Both the position numbers and the translations under genes were made by a program. 64,000 nt of DNA from Effrenium voratum (Eukaryota; Sar; Dinophyceae; Suessiales; Symbiodiniaceae): assembly GCA_963377175.1 (NCBI GenBank), contig CAUJNA010003737.1, positions 268,721-332,720 on the forward strand, given 5' to 3'. Positions 45,401 through 54,635 of this stretch are shown one piece after another. The notes beneath the pieces are model-generated. The model did no database searches. It was not told where the DNA came from and worked only from the letters and a program-made list of their open reading frames with translations. Within the stretch, counting starts at the first letter, position 1; every line of letters starts with the position of its first letter.

Positions 45401-47471
45401 ATGCAGAGGTGGGCAAAGCAATCCTACCAATTTCTTCGACCCTCCATTTGCCAATGGCACTGCGAGACTTAACTGCACAGAGTCGTGTTTTTTCACTGCT
45501 CAAGTGTCCTGTGAGGCGTGTTGAGCCTGAGTGTGTTCTCCTGAAGGTCAGGCTATGCGCAGCCCAGCTACCCTCAGCCAAGCTACGCGCTGCCCAGCCC
45601 ACAGCCAACCTCCGACGAAGGATCGCTTCGGGGTCTGCCAGCGCTCGGTGCCATTGTTACTAACCCAAGATATAACCCGGTTATCAGCCCTTGCAAGTGG
45701 AGTTGACCTTGTTACTGGGTCGCAAGCCAGGTGCGACCCACGTGCCATCGGTTGCTCGTAGCGCTCTGCCTGTGAGGAGCGGCTTCTGGCACCTTCTTGG
45801 ACGGTTGCTTGGCAAAAAAGTTGGCCGCTCGGGGATGGGCGGAAAGCCGTGCTCTCAAAACCATGTGCTTTGGGGAGCCGTGTTCTTCTGCCGGACAACT
45901 GGTTTGCGGAAGGGATGGGGTGGGTCGAAGGGATGTGTTGCATGGCGGCATATTTTTTGGAAGCCCTTCTTGCGCCGCCTTGCTGATGCCAAATGCTAAA
46001 TTAGTTTTGCAGTCCAAAGTGGGCGGAAGCATGATAGGAAGAGGCTGGAAACGCTTCTCCGGCCGCGCAAGAATGCTGCCATTCTCACATGGCCGCGTTC
46101 GGGTAAGGTATAAAGAGCGCGTACCCAAACAAACATTTTGGCCAGGCAAGGCAAGGGTTGATGTCACTTCTGCTTCTTGGCATTGTCTGTGGTGCTGCCG
46201 AATCAGGCTGGTTAGGACGTACTATTTAGAAAGGTGGCAGACAGCAGGGTGCTGCTGGTGATGCTGATGCTGGTGATGCTGGCGATTGCAAGCTGCTGGC
46301 GACTGTAAGTGATGGCTTGGCCGCCTGAACATGCAGCAATTGACACCATGCTCCCCGGCTTCCGCCAGCTGTGCAAAGGTGGCTTCCTTGGTGCATGCAC
46401 CGAGAGCGCCGCGATCACCTTGTCGAAGTCGTCGTGCTTAGCGAGCCGTTTTCGCAGCGCTTTTCTCAAGAATGGATTAAGCGCTGCACTGTCACGAGGG
46501 AACCTTTTTTCAAGTGGAAACAACACATATTGCCATAGCAAGGAATGCTCATTTGCATGCCATGCCGATTTGAGTCGAAACGCTTGGCTACTTCAATTGT
46601 GAAGTCATCTTGCAGTGCGTGATTCATGGTGCAGCAATGTGAGTTGCTTTCCTCAGGCATGGGTGCCTCAGCAATGTGCAATTTCGATGCTTCCACGAAG
46701 GCGGTGTGGGAGAGTTCCATGTGACATGGTGTGGTTGTCAAAATCGGGTATCCCCTAAAATGGCTAGCCCTGGTAAATGGAAACAAGGTCTAAAAAGGAC
46801 TAAAAGCGGTCCAGATCCTGGTCCGTTAATTTTGACCTATACCCATGTGTCCTGATCTCCTGGTTTGATTTGACCCAGACCCCATGATACCCCACTCGCC
46901 GCAAAACGGAAAAGCGCAGGCGCCGGAGCCAAAGCCAGAGAGCTCTAGAGATGCCTTGGAGGGACTCGCTGCCACCTTAGCCCCGCGACGACGTGTGACG
47001 CGCGCGTGTCGTTCCGTGTGACACTCAGCCCAGGATGCCTTTCGCTTGGGCGCATGAAGTCACGATGCGCAAGTCAGGGGAAAATGAATGAAAGAGCCGC
47101 AGATGCCTGCGATTGCAAGATTTGTCAGACCATGCCTGCGATGCAGCTTCGCGTTGCACGACTTGTCCAAATTGGCCTTATGACATCTCCGCTGGGCTTC
47201 GGGCCGCATGCGTAAATCATAGTGTTGGTGCTAAGCGCGTTACTAACGAAAATCCAAGACCCGAACCCAGCTTGAATGCAACCATGCAACCTGATCCAAT
47301 CCTGCACTCCAGAGCTCTACTTGTTTCAGCACCTGAAATCAACCCCCATCCTTGTTGGCCTAGATGGGCGTGTGCAGAAAGTTCACTCGAGTGACGTTTG
47401 TGAAGCAAAACCGCGGCCAGGGTCTCGACCCTGAGCGTCTGGCCCGCCTGACGTGCTTGGTCCGAAGCCAC
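42485..47471. other. largely non-coding, no gene recognised
   Basis: Possible exon-like plus segments are at 42770-42870 (NDISKVVSSALNDALGEL), 43902-44268 (MMDDWERLRQAPAPAVDLLD start) and 44884-45137. None has a family signature, splice support or neighbours that make sense of it. The short motif TATAACCCGGTTAT occurs at 45672-45685 and again near 59757-59770. Confidence 0.3.
46745..46855 (+). repeat. dispersed repeat R1, plus copy
   Basis: AAAATGGCTAGCCCTGGTAA, GGACTAAAA and TTAATTTTGACCTATACCCA recur in the same order at 49605-49685, and partly in reverse complement at 52755-52855. Confidence 0.55.
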
Positions 47472-47486
47472 CCTAAACCCTAAATC
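47472..47486. repeat. two telomere-type CCCTAAA units
   Basis: ACCCTAAACCCTAAA is two units of the plant/dinoflagellate-type telomere repeat, here interstitial. It is too short to imply a chromosome end. Confidence 0.5.
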
Positions 47487-47721
47487 ACTCCTTGACCTAT
47501 TTCTAAGCCTTCTAAGCTTTCTAAGCTTTCAGAAAGAAATCCTGACCCAGAAAAACCTTGAAACGCAGATCACCCCCAACCAACAGGCCAACCTGCAACC
47601 CACCCTACATTGACCTCGGAGCAAAGAGAAGCAGACGCAGAGCAAAGACGAAAGAGTCCCTTCCCTCTCACAGGTACAAGTTAAAAGATTTGGGCTGGTC
47701 AGGCAGACCTTGTCCGGTGCC

Positions 47722-49219
47722 ATGGCGCAAGATTTGGGCAAGCTGAAGGAAGGGGTGCAGCAGCTGGCTCAAGGCTTGAGTCATTTGGACAGCTTGCATG
47801 CGGAGATGCTGCGTGTGAGCACGGGGCTGCGGGCTCAGCAACAGAGGATCATGGACCTCTTGCTCGCCCACACGGCAAAAGCCGAATTCAGTGCTGATAA
47901 CTCAGATGCAATCGATTTGGATCCCACTCAGTCAAAGGCTCCCGAGGCCCAAGAGACTTCAGTTGAGGCCGCGTGGTGGGAAGTTCCCATCATTGAAGTT
48001 GAGGATGATTATGCCCTGGAGCCTGCGGAAAAGGAGGTCTTGAGACAGATCCAAGAGGTAGCCTTCGAGTCCCAAGCTGTCAGGTGCCACCTGACACAGC
48101 CTCACAGGAACGGCTCCTGCCGGAAAATCGGGTCGAAATGGGCAATCGGCTTGCGAGACACCACATGGCGCAATTTGCCACAATCAGATCTGATCATGAT
48201 TCCGACGCTTGTCTTGATAAGCCTCAGATGGCTAGCTTGGAAGAGCTTGGAAGACAGATCTTGAGCGACCTGGAGCGTATTCCTGACCAGGAATGGCGAA
48301 ACACATCCAGGAAGAATGTGAGACCGTCAGGTCAGAAGGATAGCTTCCAAAAGTCAGTAGGACTTGTCAGCAGCGCCCACTGGCGCGGAATACCAATGCC
48401 ATCTGCGGACACGTACCGCTTTCGCAGACTGACCTTCAATCTTGTTGAGTATGGAAAGCGGCTTGCGCACGAAAGTGGCTTTGAGGATTCACAGCCACTT
48501 CGATCCAGTTGACAAAGGACATGCAATCAAAGCCGCACACAGACAGGTCCAACAGAGGCGACAGCTTCATTGTAGGGGCTGGCAACTACAACGGAGGAGA
48601 GACATTCATCCAGGCTGCAAACGGGCCTGACACCTATCAGCTCACCGAGGACATCGATGGAGTTGGAAGTTGCGGTGACGTGCTTCGGGGCAAGAACTTG
48701 GACATCCACAACCGGCTCCATCGATTCAATGGCAGCCAGATCCACTGCACCACAGAGTTTCGCGGCAGGCGCTATGCCATTGTATTTTTCAGTTGGGGGA
48801 AATCCTATGAGCAGACGCCGGCTTTGGCCAGAGCGTTTCTGCAAAAGCTTGGCTTCCCTTTGCCGCCTGCAGACTTCCAGGAGGAGCTGGACGAAGCCTG
48901 TCTAGCGCTGGCGCATCAAGCCACCGCCGGCCTGCCCGTGGCCGATGAGCCCGGCCGGCATGCGCCGCCCGGAGCGAGGCACCGAGCCAAGCGGGGCCGC
49001 GAGGCGGAAGGCGCGGCGGAAGGCGCGGCGGAAGGCGCGGCGGAAGGCGCGGAGGAGTTCTCCGAGGAGAAGCTTCGGGACCTGAAGCGCATGAAAGAAG
49101 ACAAGAAGGGCATGTACAGCTGGCAGGTGGTCGCGAAACGCCTGGGAGTCAGCGTGGGCTGTGCCAAGGCGAAGTGGGAGGAGGTGAGCAGCAAGACCCC
49201 AAGTCGCACGTGTCCTTGA
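47722..49219 (+). CDS. 2OG-Fe(II) oxygenase-like protein with Myb-like C-terminus, frameshifted
   Basis: From ATG 47722 (frame 1) the N-terminus is helical (LSHLDSLHAEMLRVSTGLRA). At about 48080 coding passes to frame 3 (QMASLEELGRQILSDLERIP, HWRGIPMPSADTYRFRRLTF). At about 48490 it passes to frame 2. Both moves are in the -1 sense. Frame 2 carries KPHTDRSNRGDSFIVGAGNY with His 48536 and Asp 48542 (HxD), YNGGETF, and QIHCTTEFRGRRYAIVFF with the distal His at 48743 and the Arg that binds 2-oxoglutarate. This is a double-stranded beta-helix dioxygenase domain; the substrate is unknown. GAAEGAAEG repeats lead to a tail (LRDLKRMKEDKKGMYSWQVV, AKRLGVSVGCAKAKWEEV) resembling a Myb/SANT repeat. Two frame changes make it a likely pseudogene unless they are assembly errors. 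Confidence 0.65.
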
Positions 49220-49604
49220 AAGAGAGGTGTGCGCCGCGCGACGACCACGATTGATTGATCATGTTGATTGGTCCATGGGTATTTCGAAATAAGCGGACCC
49301 CCCAAAATGGCGGCGGTCCTTTTGATTTCCCTAAAAAAGCAAAGCGGACAAGGCTTGTCGGACAAGGGCACGAAATAGTCCCGACACTTGGCCTTGCAAA
49401 GGAGGTGGGCGTTTGCAAAACTGGCATGCACCGCAGCCCAGCGATAATTCTTTTTTGGCTGGCCATGCCAGCATCCATCAGATTGTCAGATCAAAGGGTC
49501 AAGGGCTCCAAACATGGATGGCTGTTGAGCATTGGCATCCTTGCCGGCCGCAAATTCTCCAACTGGGTCAGTCAGCAATGTGGCTGTGGGTCAGAAATAG
49601 GTAC

Positions 49605-49685
49605 CCAAAATGGAACCCTGGCAAATGGAACCAAGGACTAAAACCTGCTGTGCCCTGGTGGTTTAATTTTGACCCATACCCATGT
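49605..49685 (+). repeat. dispersed repeat R1, second plus copy
   Basis: AAAATGGAACCCTGGCAAAT, CCAAGGACTAAAACC and TTTAATTTTGACCCATACCC match the 46745-46855 copy. Confidence 0.55.
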
Positions 49686-49936
49686 CAGCGGATTGTTGAC
49701 TGAAGCCGGCGAGCAGTTGCATCTACATGCCGCAGCTGGGCTCAAGAGGCGCCCGTTAATCACTATTTTCACGTAGGATACGGCGCTCTTGCGCCACGTT
49801 TCACCCCGTCTCGACTCCTCCGTTGACCGTTGGGGTTGTGCGGTGGCCACTCGACGGCAGCCCGGGTGAGTCCTGAGGCCGCACTGAAAAAGGGTGGGGC
49901 AAGTGGGCAAGTGGTCAAAAGACTTGGATTCCCTTC

Positions 49937-50113
49937 ATGAATGAGCGCGGCTACAATGTCAGCGTGACATGCAAGTCGACATTCAAGTCTTTCGTGTTGC
50001 CGATTGGACTCATTCAGCAAGAGTCGCTGCAAAGCATTGTCGGCAGCGTCCACCCAGACAAGGGATGCAGCGCTGCCCATGTTCGTAGAGTTTTTGCATC
50101 AGCCCTGCTTTAG
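49937..50113 (+). CDS. short reading frame or exon, unknown
   Basis: ATG 49937 to TAG 50111-50113 encodes 58 residues with protein-like composition (RGYNVSVTCKSTFKSFVLP, QSIVGSVHPDKGCSAAHVRR). HPDK followed by an amphipathic helix recalls the loop and third helix of a J domain, but the preceding helices are absent. The frame continues a few codons upstream. Could be an exon. Confidence 0.3.
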   Translation: MNERGYNVSVTCKSTFKSFVLPIGLIQQESLQSIVGSVHPDKGCSAAHVRRVFASALL

Positions 50114-50211
50114 TTGCACATCTTCTTTTAGGGGACCTCTCCTCCCCCCCAAAAAATAGTTTCCGTCAAACACGAACCCAAAAAGCGTACCCTCAAAAAA
50201 GATAGACCCAC

Positions 50212-50361
50212 ATGTTGACTACAGGGCGGAGCATTGACCAGCGCTTGAAGCCAGCGCTTGAGCTGACAATACAGTCGCCAACAACTTTTGGTCACATTCT
50301 CAACCCCGTTCAGACGCAAAACTACGCTGGTTTCAATCAAGAGGGCGCACAGGAAACATAG
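50212..50361 (+). CDS. short reading frame or exon, unknown
   Basis: ATG 50212 to TAG 50359-50361 gives 49 residues (SIDQRLKPALELTIQSPT, NPVQTQNYAGFNQEGAQET) of balanced composition with no motif recognised. It lies 98 nt after the previous short frame, separated by a dispersed-repeat fragment, and could belong to the same split gene. Confidence 0.25.
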   Translation: MLTTGRSIDQRLKPALELTIQSPTTFGHILNPVQTQNYAGFNQEGAQET

Positions 50362-50694
50362 CTTGTGACGCCAAAAGCAGACATTAGCAGATTGAACTTT
50401 GATGTAGGTCGTGAGCCGCCTTTTCCAATCTATAGAAAGCGGGCACCGGACAGCAGTCAAGGGCTGAAGCCGCCGTCAGCGTGCGCCTCTCAAGCACCCG
50501 TGCCAGGTCAAAAGCCATGGCTGCCACTCGTCCGGGTGGTTTAGCTCGTGGCTGTCACGTTGAAGGGACGCACGACATTGGTGACGCACACGGTGGACAT
50601 CTATTGGGAGACTTATTTTAAACCGGGGTATTTTTGTCGGCTCGTTCGCAAGCAATCATGCATGCCCTAAGTTTCGACAATTGGCAACTGGCGA

Positions 50695-50828
50695 CTTAAA
50701 GGGGCAGGGTACTTGGTAAGTGGTTAGCAATCCTTTTTGTATAACTAACTTAGGAGACTTGTAATCATGGTAGGTTAATTGCAACCAGGCTTCTTAATCA
50801 CTTGCTAAGTGCCCGATCGGCCCTTGAA
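50695..50828 (+). mobile_element. TTAAAGGGGC-family inverted-repeat element
   Basis: CTTAAAGGGGCAGGGTACTT (then GGTAAGTGG) on the left; CACTTGCTAAGTGCCCGATC and GGCCCTTGAAG on the right. These are imperfect terminal inverted repeats. Confidence 0.65.
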
Positions 50829-52211
50829 GTAGAACTGGCTGGCATCAATGTTATCATGTGCCGTGTGTTTACTTCCCCGGACTTCGGCCGGCCGGGCGCG
50901 CGCTGGAGGCAGTGTCCCCTGCACCGGCCAGAACTACGGTGAAGCGCGCCAAGCCCCCGAAGGCTGTGCATGCGATCTTCCGATGCAAGTAGAAAGAAAC
51001 CCGCCGGGTTCGTTGTTGCTCCCCGTCGTGTTTCTTGTATTCGGTGATATTTGGTGTTCCTGAATTGGTGGTTTGGGTTGGTTGTTTGGATTTGCATTTG
51101 AACCCCATTTTTCTTGAGGGTACATGGGAAACCACCCCGAAGACTACCAAAACACCAATCCAAACCCCCAAGCTGGAGGGAAGGTGATAGGCGAGTCTTG
51201 TTCCGCTAATTTGCGTGTCGATGCTGTGGGATGGTCGAGCAGGTTTTCACGCTTCAGCAGCTGTGCTCTCGGTTCGGGGACGACTTCACTTCAGCCAACA
51301 ACTCGCCGACGTCGCCTCATTTTCCCCGTGCGCACTCATCCAAAGGTGCCCGGCTTAGCTTTTGGCGAGGCCCTGCAGTGGAGGGTCAAACTGAGGGTCG
51401 CTTGAGGGAAAAGTATGAGAGGATGCTCTCACACGGCTGCACGCCGAAAGTACGAAAGTGCCAGTCAGCCCAAAGCCGGGAGCCTCCAACCATCGGAAGT
51501 CTTCCAAAGACGAAGGGTTCACTCTTCCTTGCCAGGGGTGTGTCGAGTTGCCGTCGAAAGCTACCAGGTTCCCGTACGTTTTGCTTGTCCATGTTAGACT
51601 ATCACGATTTAGCGGCTTAAGGAGAACCATCAGGAAAACCATCAGGAAAACCAAAGCCATTCTGGGGGGTCCCCGAAAAACGACGCACCCACAATGTGGC
51701 CTGGCCGTTTTCTGAATGAGCAGGTTTGGTTCAGCTTCCCCGGCGCATGCTGGCCCAGGCTCTCGGGAGCACGCCTCCTCGGCAACGGATTTCGACCGCG
51801 CCTCGCCGGGGTGGTGTGCTATTTTGGTGCCTGAAACCTGTGCCTATTGTGGCTGGTTCATCCTTTCTGGTGGCTGCGTTCTCCTTGGCAGTATTTCGGG
51901 GTGTATCGACTTGCCGTCGAAAGATGGCTGATGGTCGCGTACATTTTTCTTGACCATGGTGCCATCCTTTTGGGCTATCAAGACCTATTGGCGCATGCGG
52001 CCTGACCTTTTCAGGCTCCAGGGCCCCCTCGGCCACGGATTTGGACAGCGCCTTGCCGAGAAAAAACGCGTCGACAGGCCACAGCGTTTGGGTGTGTCTG
52101 GCTGCGGGCGGGTGGCTTGGGACATGGCACGGTGTTGGAACCTTGCCGCGTTTTGTTTTTTGCTTTACGCTTAGCCTTGTGAGCTCCACGACCCAGCGAA
52201 GAAGATGTGCC

Positions 52212-52322
52212 ACTTAAAGGGGCGATCGATTCGGTACGTAGCCATGGTTATGACCCTCTTACCATGGTTGCAAGTCTCCTAAGTGGGTTATAACCAGGCT
52301 TACTAACAACTCACTGCCCCTT
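52212..52322 (+). mobile_element. TTAAAGGGGC-family inverted-repeat element
   Basis: The left end, TTAAAGGGGCGATCGATTCG, is the reverse complement of the right ends at 17354 and 18180. The right end is CACTGCCCCTTGGA. The internal GTGGGTTATAACCAGGCTTA is shared by the family. Confidence 0.65.
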
Positions 52323-52754
52323 GGAGCAGAGTCTTGCAAAGTTTGTTTTGCCTGGCAAAGCGCCCCTATCAGTCTTCCCAGTCGACGCAAGCGTTCAGGT
52401 TGAGCATGCCCAGAATTCATCCCAGCACCCTTGCATTCTAGATGGTGAAGAATGCAAGCCTTTGCAAGAGGCTGGCGGAATTGGAGTTCGCTTTTGGCAA
52501 AGGGAAGGGACTTTTGACAGAGTTCGATATGGAATGCGGCAGCTTCAACAGTGAGGCTAAGGATGACCAGCTTCGAAGCAATGCTGACAACTCTCCCTAA
52601 CTATTATTTCATTGGACGAGTGCACATAGGATGGCGTCTCGGCCTGGTCCACACCGATCGTGTGTTCGATTGAAACAGCGCATCCGGGCAAGATGGGCAT
52701 AGTGGGAGCTGCCAAAACGGCTTGGAGCAGACGCTGTGCCCGGCAAAACAACAT

Positions 52755-52855
52755 AGTACCAAACAACTTGACTTAAACCACCAGGAATTTGACCGCAGAT
52801 GTTCGTCCTTTCCATTTCCCGGGCAACCCATTTTGAGGTTACCCCATTTTTGACC
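52755..52855 (-). repeat. dispersed repeat R1, minus copy
   Basis: TTAAACCACCAGG, CATTTCCCGGGCAACCCATT and GGTTACCCCATTTTTGACC are the reverse complement of the blocks found at 46745-46855 and 49605-49685. Confidence 0.45.
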
Positions 52856-52972
52856 CCCACATGATGGTGCCGGGGAAGAGGCTTTTCGCAAGGATAATAT
52901 CTCCACACCTGAGTGGCCTAGGTTTAGATCTTCCTTGTGGCCAAAGAGTGCAGTCCGAGGGGTTGACCCATC

Positions 52973-53104
52973 AGATCCCCATCGGGTCCCTTATGAATGG
53001 AATTGGGGGAGGGAGGGTGGCCCCTGGAGATCTCATTCATGGTAACCCATTTTCCCTAGGAACATGGAATTGGGGCACCGCCCACCCTAAGGTAGGGGGG
53101 GTCC
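52973..53104. repeat. dispersed repeat R2, copy 1
   Basis: ATCCCCATCGGGTCCCTTAT, GGAATTGGGGGAGGGAGGGT and GGCCCCTGGAGATCTC recur at 63711-63828 in the same order. Confidence 0.6.
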
Positions 53105-53518
53105 AAGAAGTTTCTGTGAGCCGCCCACCTCCCTGCCCCCTAAGGTAATTAGGGAGAATCCAAAAACACACATATGAGCTTGTGTTTGGGTCGAAGCTTT
53201 TGACCACTTGGGCCTTCACTTGCTGCGAGCGTCTCGCCGAGGATGGCTGATGAATGCCTTCGAGGCGCAGCGGCGCGCCGTGCAAGAGGCGCGCGCGGCG
53301 GCCAGAAGGGAAGAGCGGTGCTTTTGGCACTGGAGCTGACGTGTGAATCTGTCTTGGGCAGTTGTGCTGCTGTTTGTTGGTGTTTTGGCATTTGGGAAAT
53401 GGCTGACTTCTGCGGGCTCGCCCTGGGTGCGGGAGGCAAGGAGGTGATGATTGGATGTCCAGAAACCGAGCGGATGCCCCTGAATCTGTTGCAAGCTGTT
53501 GAACAGTGCCCAATAATT

Positions 53519-53625
53519 ATGGGTGGCTCGTCTGTTTTAGGTCCCCAAAAATTGTGGTTTTCCTTTTGGTTTCCCTTTAAAACCACCAAAATGGGTACCA
53601 ATTGCAAAAAAGACGAGCCACCCAT
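53519..53625. mobile_element. 107-bp MITE-like element with perfect 15-nt inverted ends
   Basis: ATGGGTGGCTCGTCT (53519-53533) and AGACGAGCCACCCAT (53611-53625) are perfect inverted repeats. The interior also has dyad symmetry (CCCCAAAAATTGTGG against CCACCAAAATGGG). No coding capacity. Confidence 0.75.
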
Positions 53626-54012
53626 ATGTGTTTTTTTCTTGTTTATTGTGCGGGATGGTCTTTCAAACAGATTCTGAAGGAAAGCGACTCGGGGCCCAGA
53701 GAAAGGGCCTGCAGGCCTTAACTACTCACCAGAACCTTATGATGCAGAAGCTCCTCGGAATGTCGGAGCAGGTGCTTCAAGGGAATGGGGGGGGGGGGCG
53801 GGAATGTGGAGGTTGAGGTTGCCCTTTTCCGGACATGGAAATTGGAAGAGGTGGCCCCGTTAAACACCCTCCAGGAGTTTGATGAGAGGGTCCAACTTGA
53901 GGAGCGCCTTCAAGTATTGAGACCCTTCGCTACTCCCGTTTGCAAGTCGCAAGTTGCCAAGGTGCCGTCCACCTACTTTTTGGGAGCAAAGGTGTGTGGT
54001 GTGTGAGCAATC

Positions 54013-54333
54013 ATGGAAGTGGACGATCAGGAGGTTTCCCAAAAGGAAATAGACTTTCCGCACCTTCCGATCAGTCAGCTTCCAGGATTGGAGGGAGGCT
54101 ACCCTTCTGTGTTGCAAAGGGAAATTCAAGGTACACTTACACAGTTTCGCATGGAATTCCTGGGCCAACGGGCAGTGGAGGATAGCTCTTCTTTAGCTGA
54201 GCGCCAGTGCTTCCGCCTGATAGGGCTCATCTCGGTTTGTCTGGATTCAATCAGCCGGCGCTTACAGGGGGCAGAGCATGGACACATCAACGCGGTTTCT
54301 GTTCATCCCGGCCTGGTCGCGTTGCACATTTAA
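54013..54333 (+). CDS. small protein followed by a genomic A-tract, possible retroposed cDNA
   Basis: ATG 54013 to the TAA at 54331-54333 encodes 106 residues with a balanced, partly helical composition (EIQGTLTQFRMEFLGQRAVE, ERQCFRLIGLISVCLDSISR). No family is recognised. The stop codon leads straight into about 21 adenines (54332-54352), as in a retroposed mRNA with virtually no 3' UTR. Upstream, 53690-54005 also reads as protein-like sequence in another frame (FRTWKLEEVAPLNTLQEFDE), with a G-rich tract at about 53787-53800 where slippage is likely. The original transcript may have been longer and is now broken. Confidence 0.4.
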   Translation: MEVDDQEVSQKEIDFPHLPISQLPGLEGGYPSVLQREIQGTLTQFRMEFLGQRAVEDSSSLAERQCFRLIGLISVCLDSISRRLQGAEHGHINAVSVHPGLVALHI

Positions 54334-54527
54334 AAAAAAAAAAAAAAAAAAACATTGCCGAGACGGATGGCACTACAAACAGGGACCTTCATGCATTGCA
54401 AAGTTCGGCCGTGGTGTTCCAGAGCGCTTATGTGTTTCAGATAATTTTGAGAGGCCATTTTCCAGAGCGTAGCTAGCAACAAAAGTCAGATTGCTTTGGT
54501 TTTTGTGCTGGGCATGTGTGCACCATA

Positions 54528-54635
54528 CTGTGGATGGACAATATCCACTTCGCACCACCTAAGAAACCATTGGACACCATGGTTGGTTGGTATTTGCAGG
54601 TTTCTTAGGTGGTGCAGGACTTTGTCCATCCACAG
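54528..54635. mobile_element. 108-bp MITE-like hairpin, CCATCCACAG family
   Basis: CTGTGGATGGACA (54528-54540) pairs with TGTCCATCCACAG (54623-54635). GCACCACCTAAGAAACC (54552-54568) pairs with GGTTTCTTAGGTGGTGC (54599-54615). Two perfect stems are separated by a short bulge. Related copies lie at 42.3 kb and 36.8 kb. Confidence 0.8.

Larger units (their letters stand above)
50362..53518. other. non-coding, rich in dispersed repeats
   Basis: Holds two TTAAAGGGGC-family elements, a minus copy of repeat R1, and one copy of repeat R2 (52973-53104). Inverted matches near 51060-51180 (GGTTTGGGTTGGTTG against CAATCCAAACCCCC) form a further hairpin-like unit. No supported gene. Confidence 0.4.

Noticed and set aside
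47472..47486. Chromosome end or telomere
   Set aside because: Only two CCCTAAA units, surrounded by ordinary sequence with coding DNA on one side.
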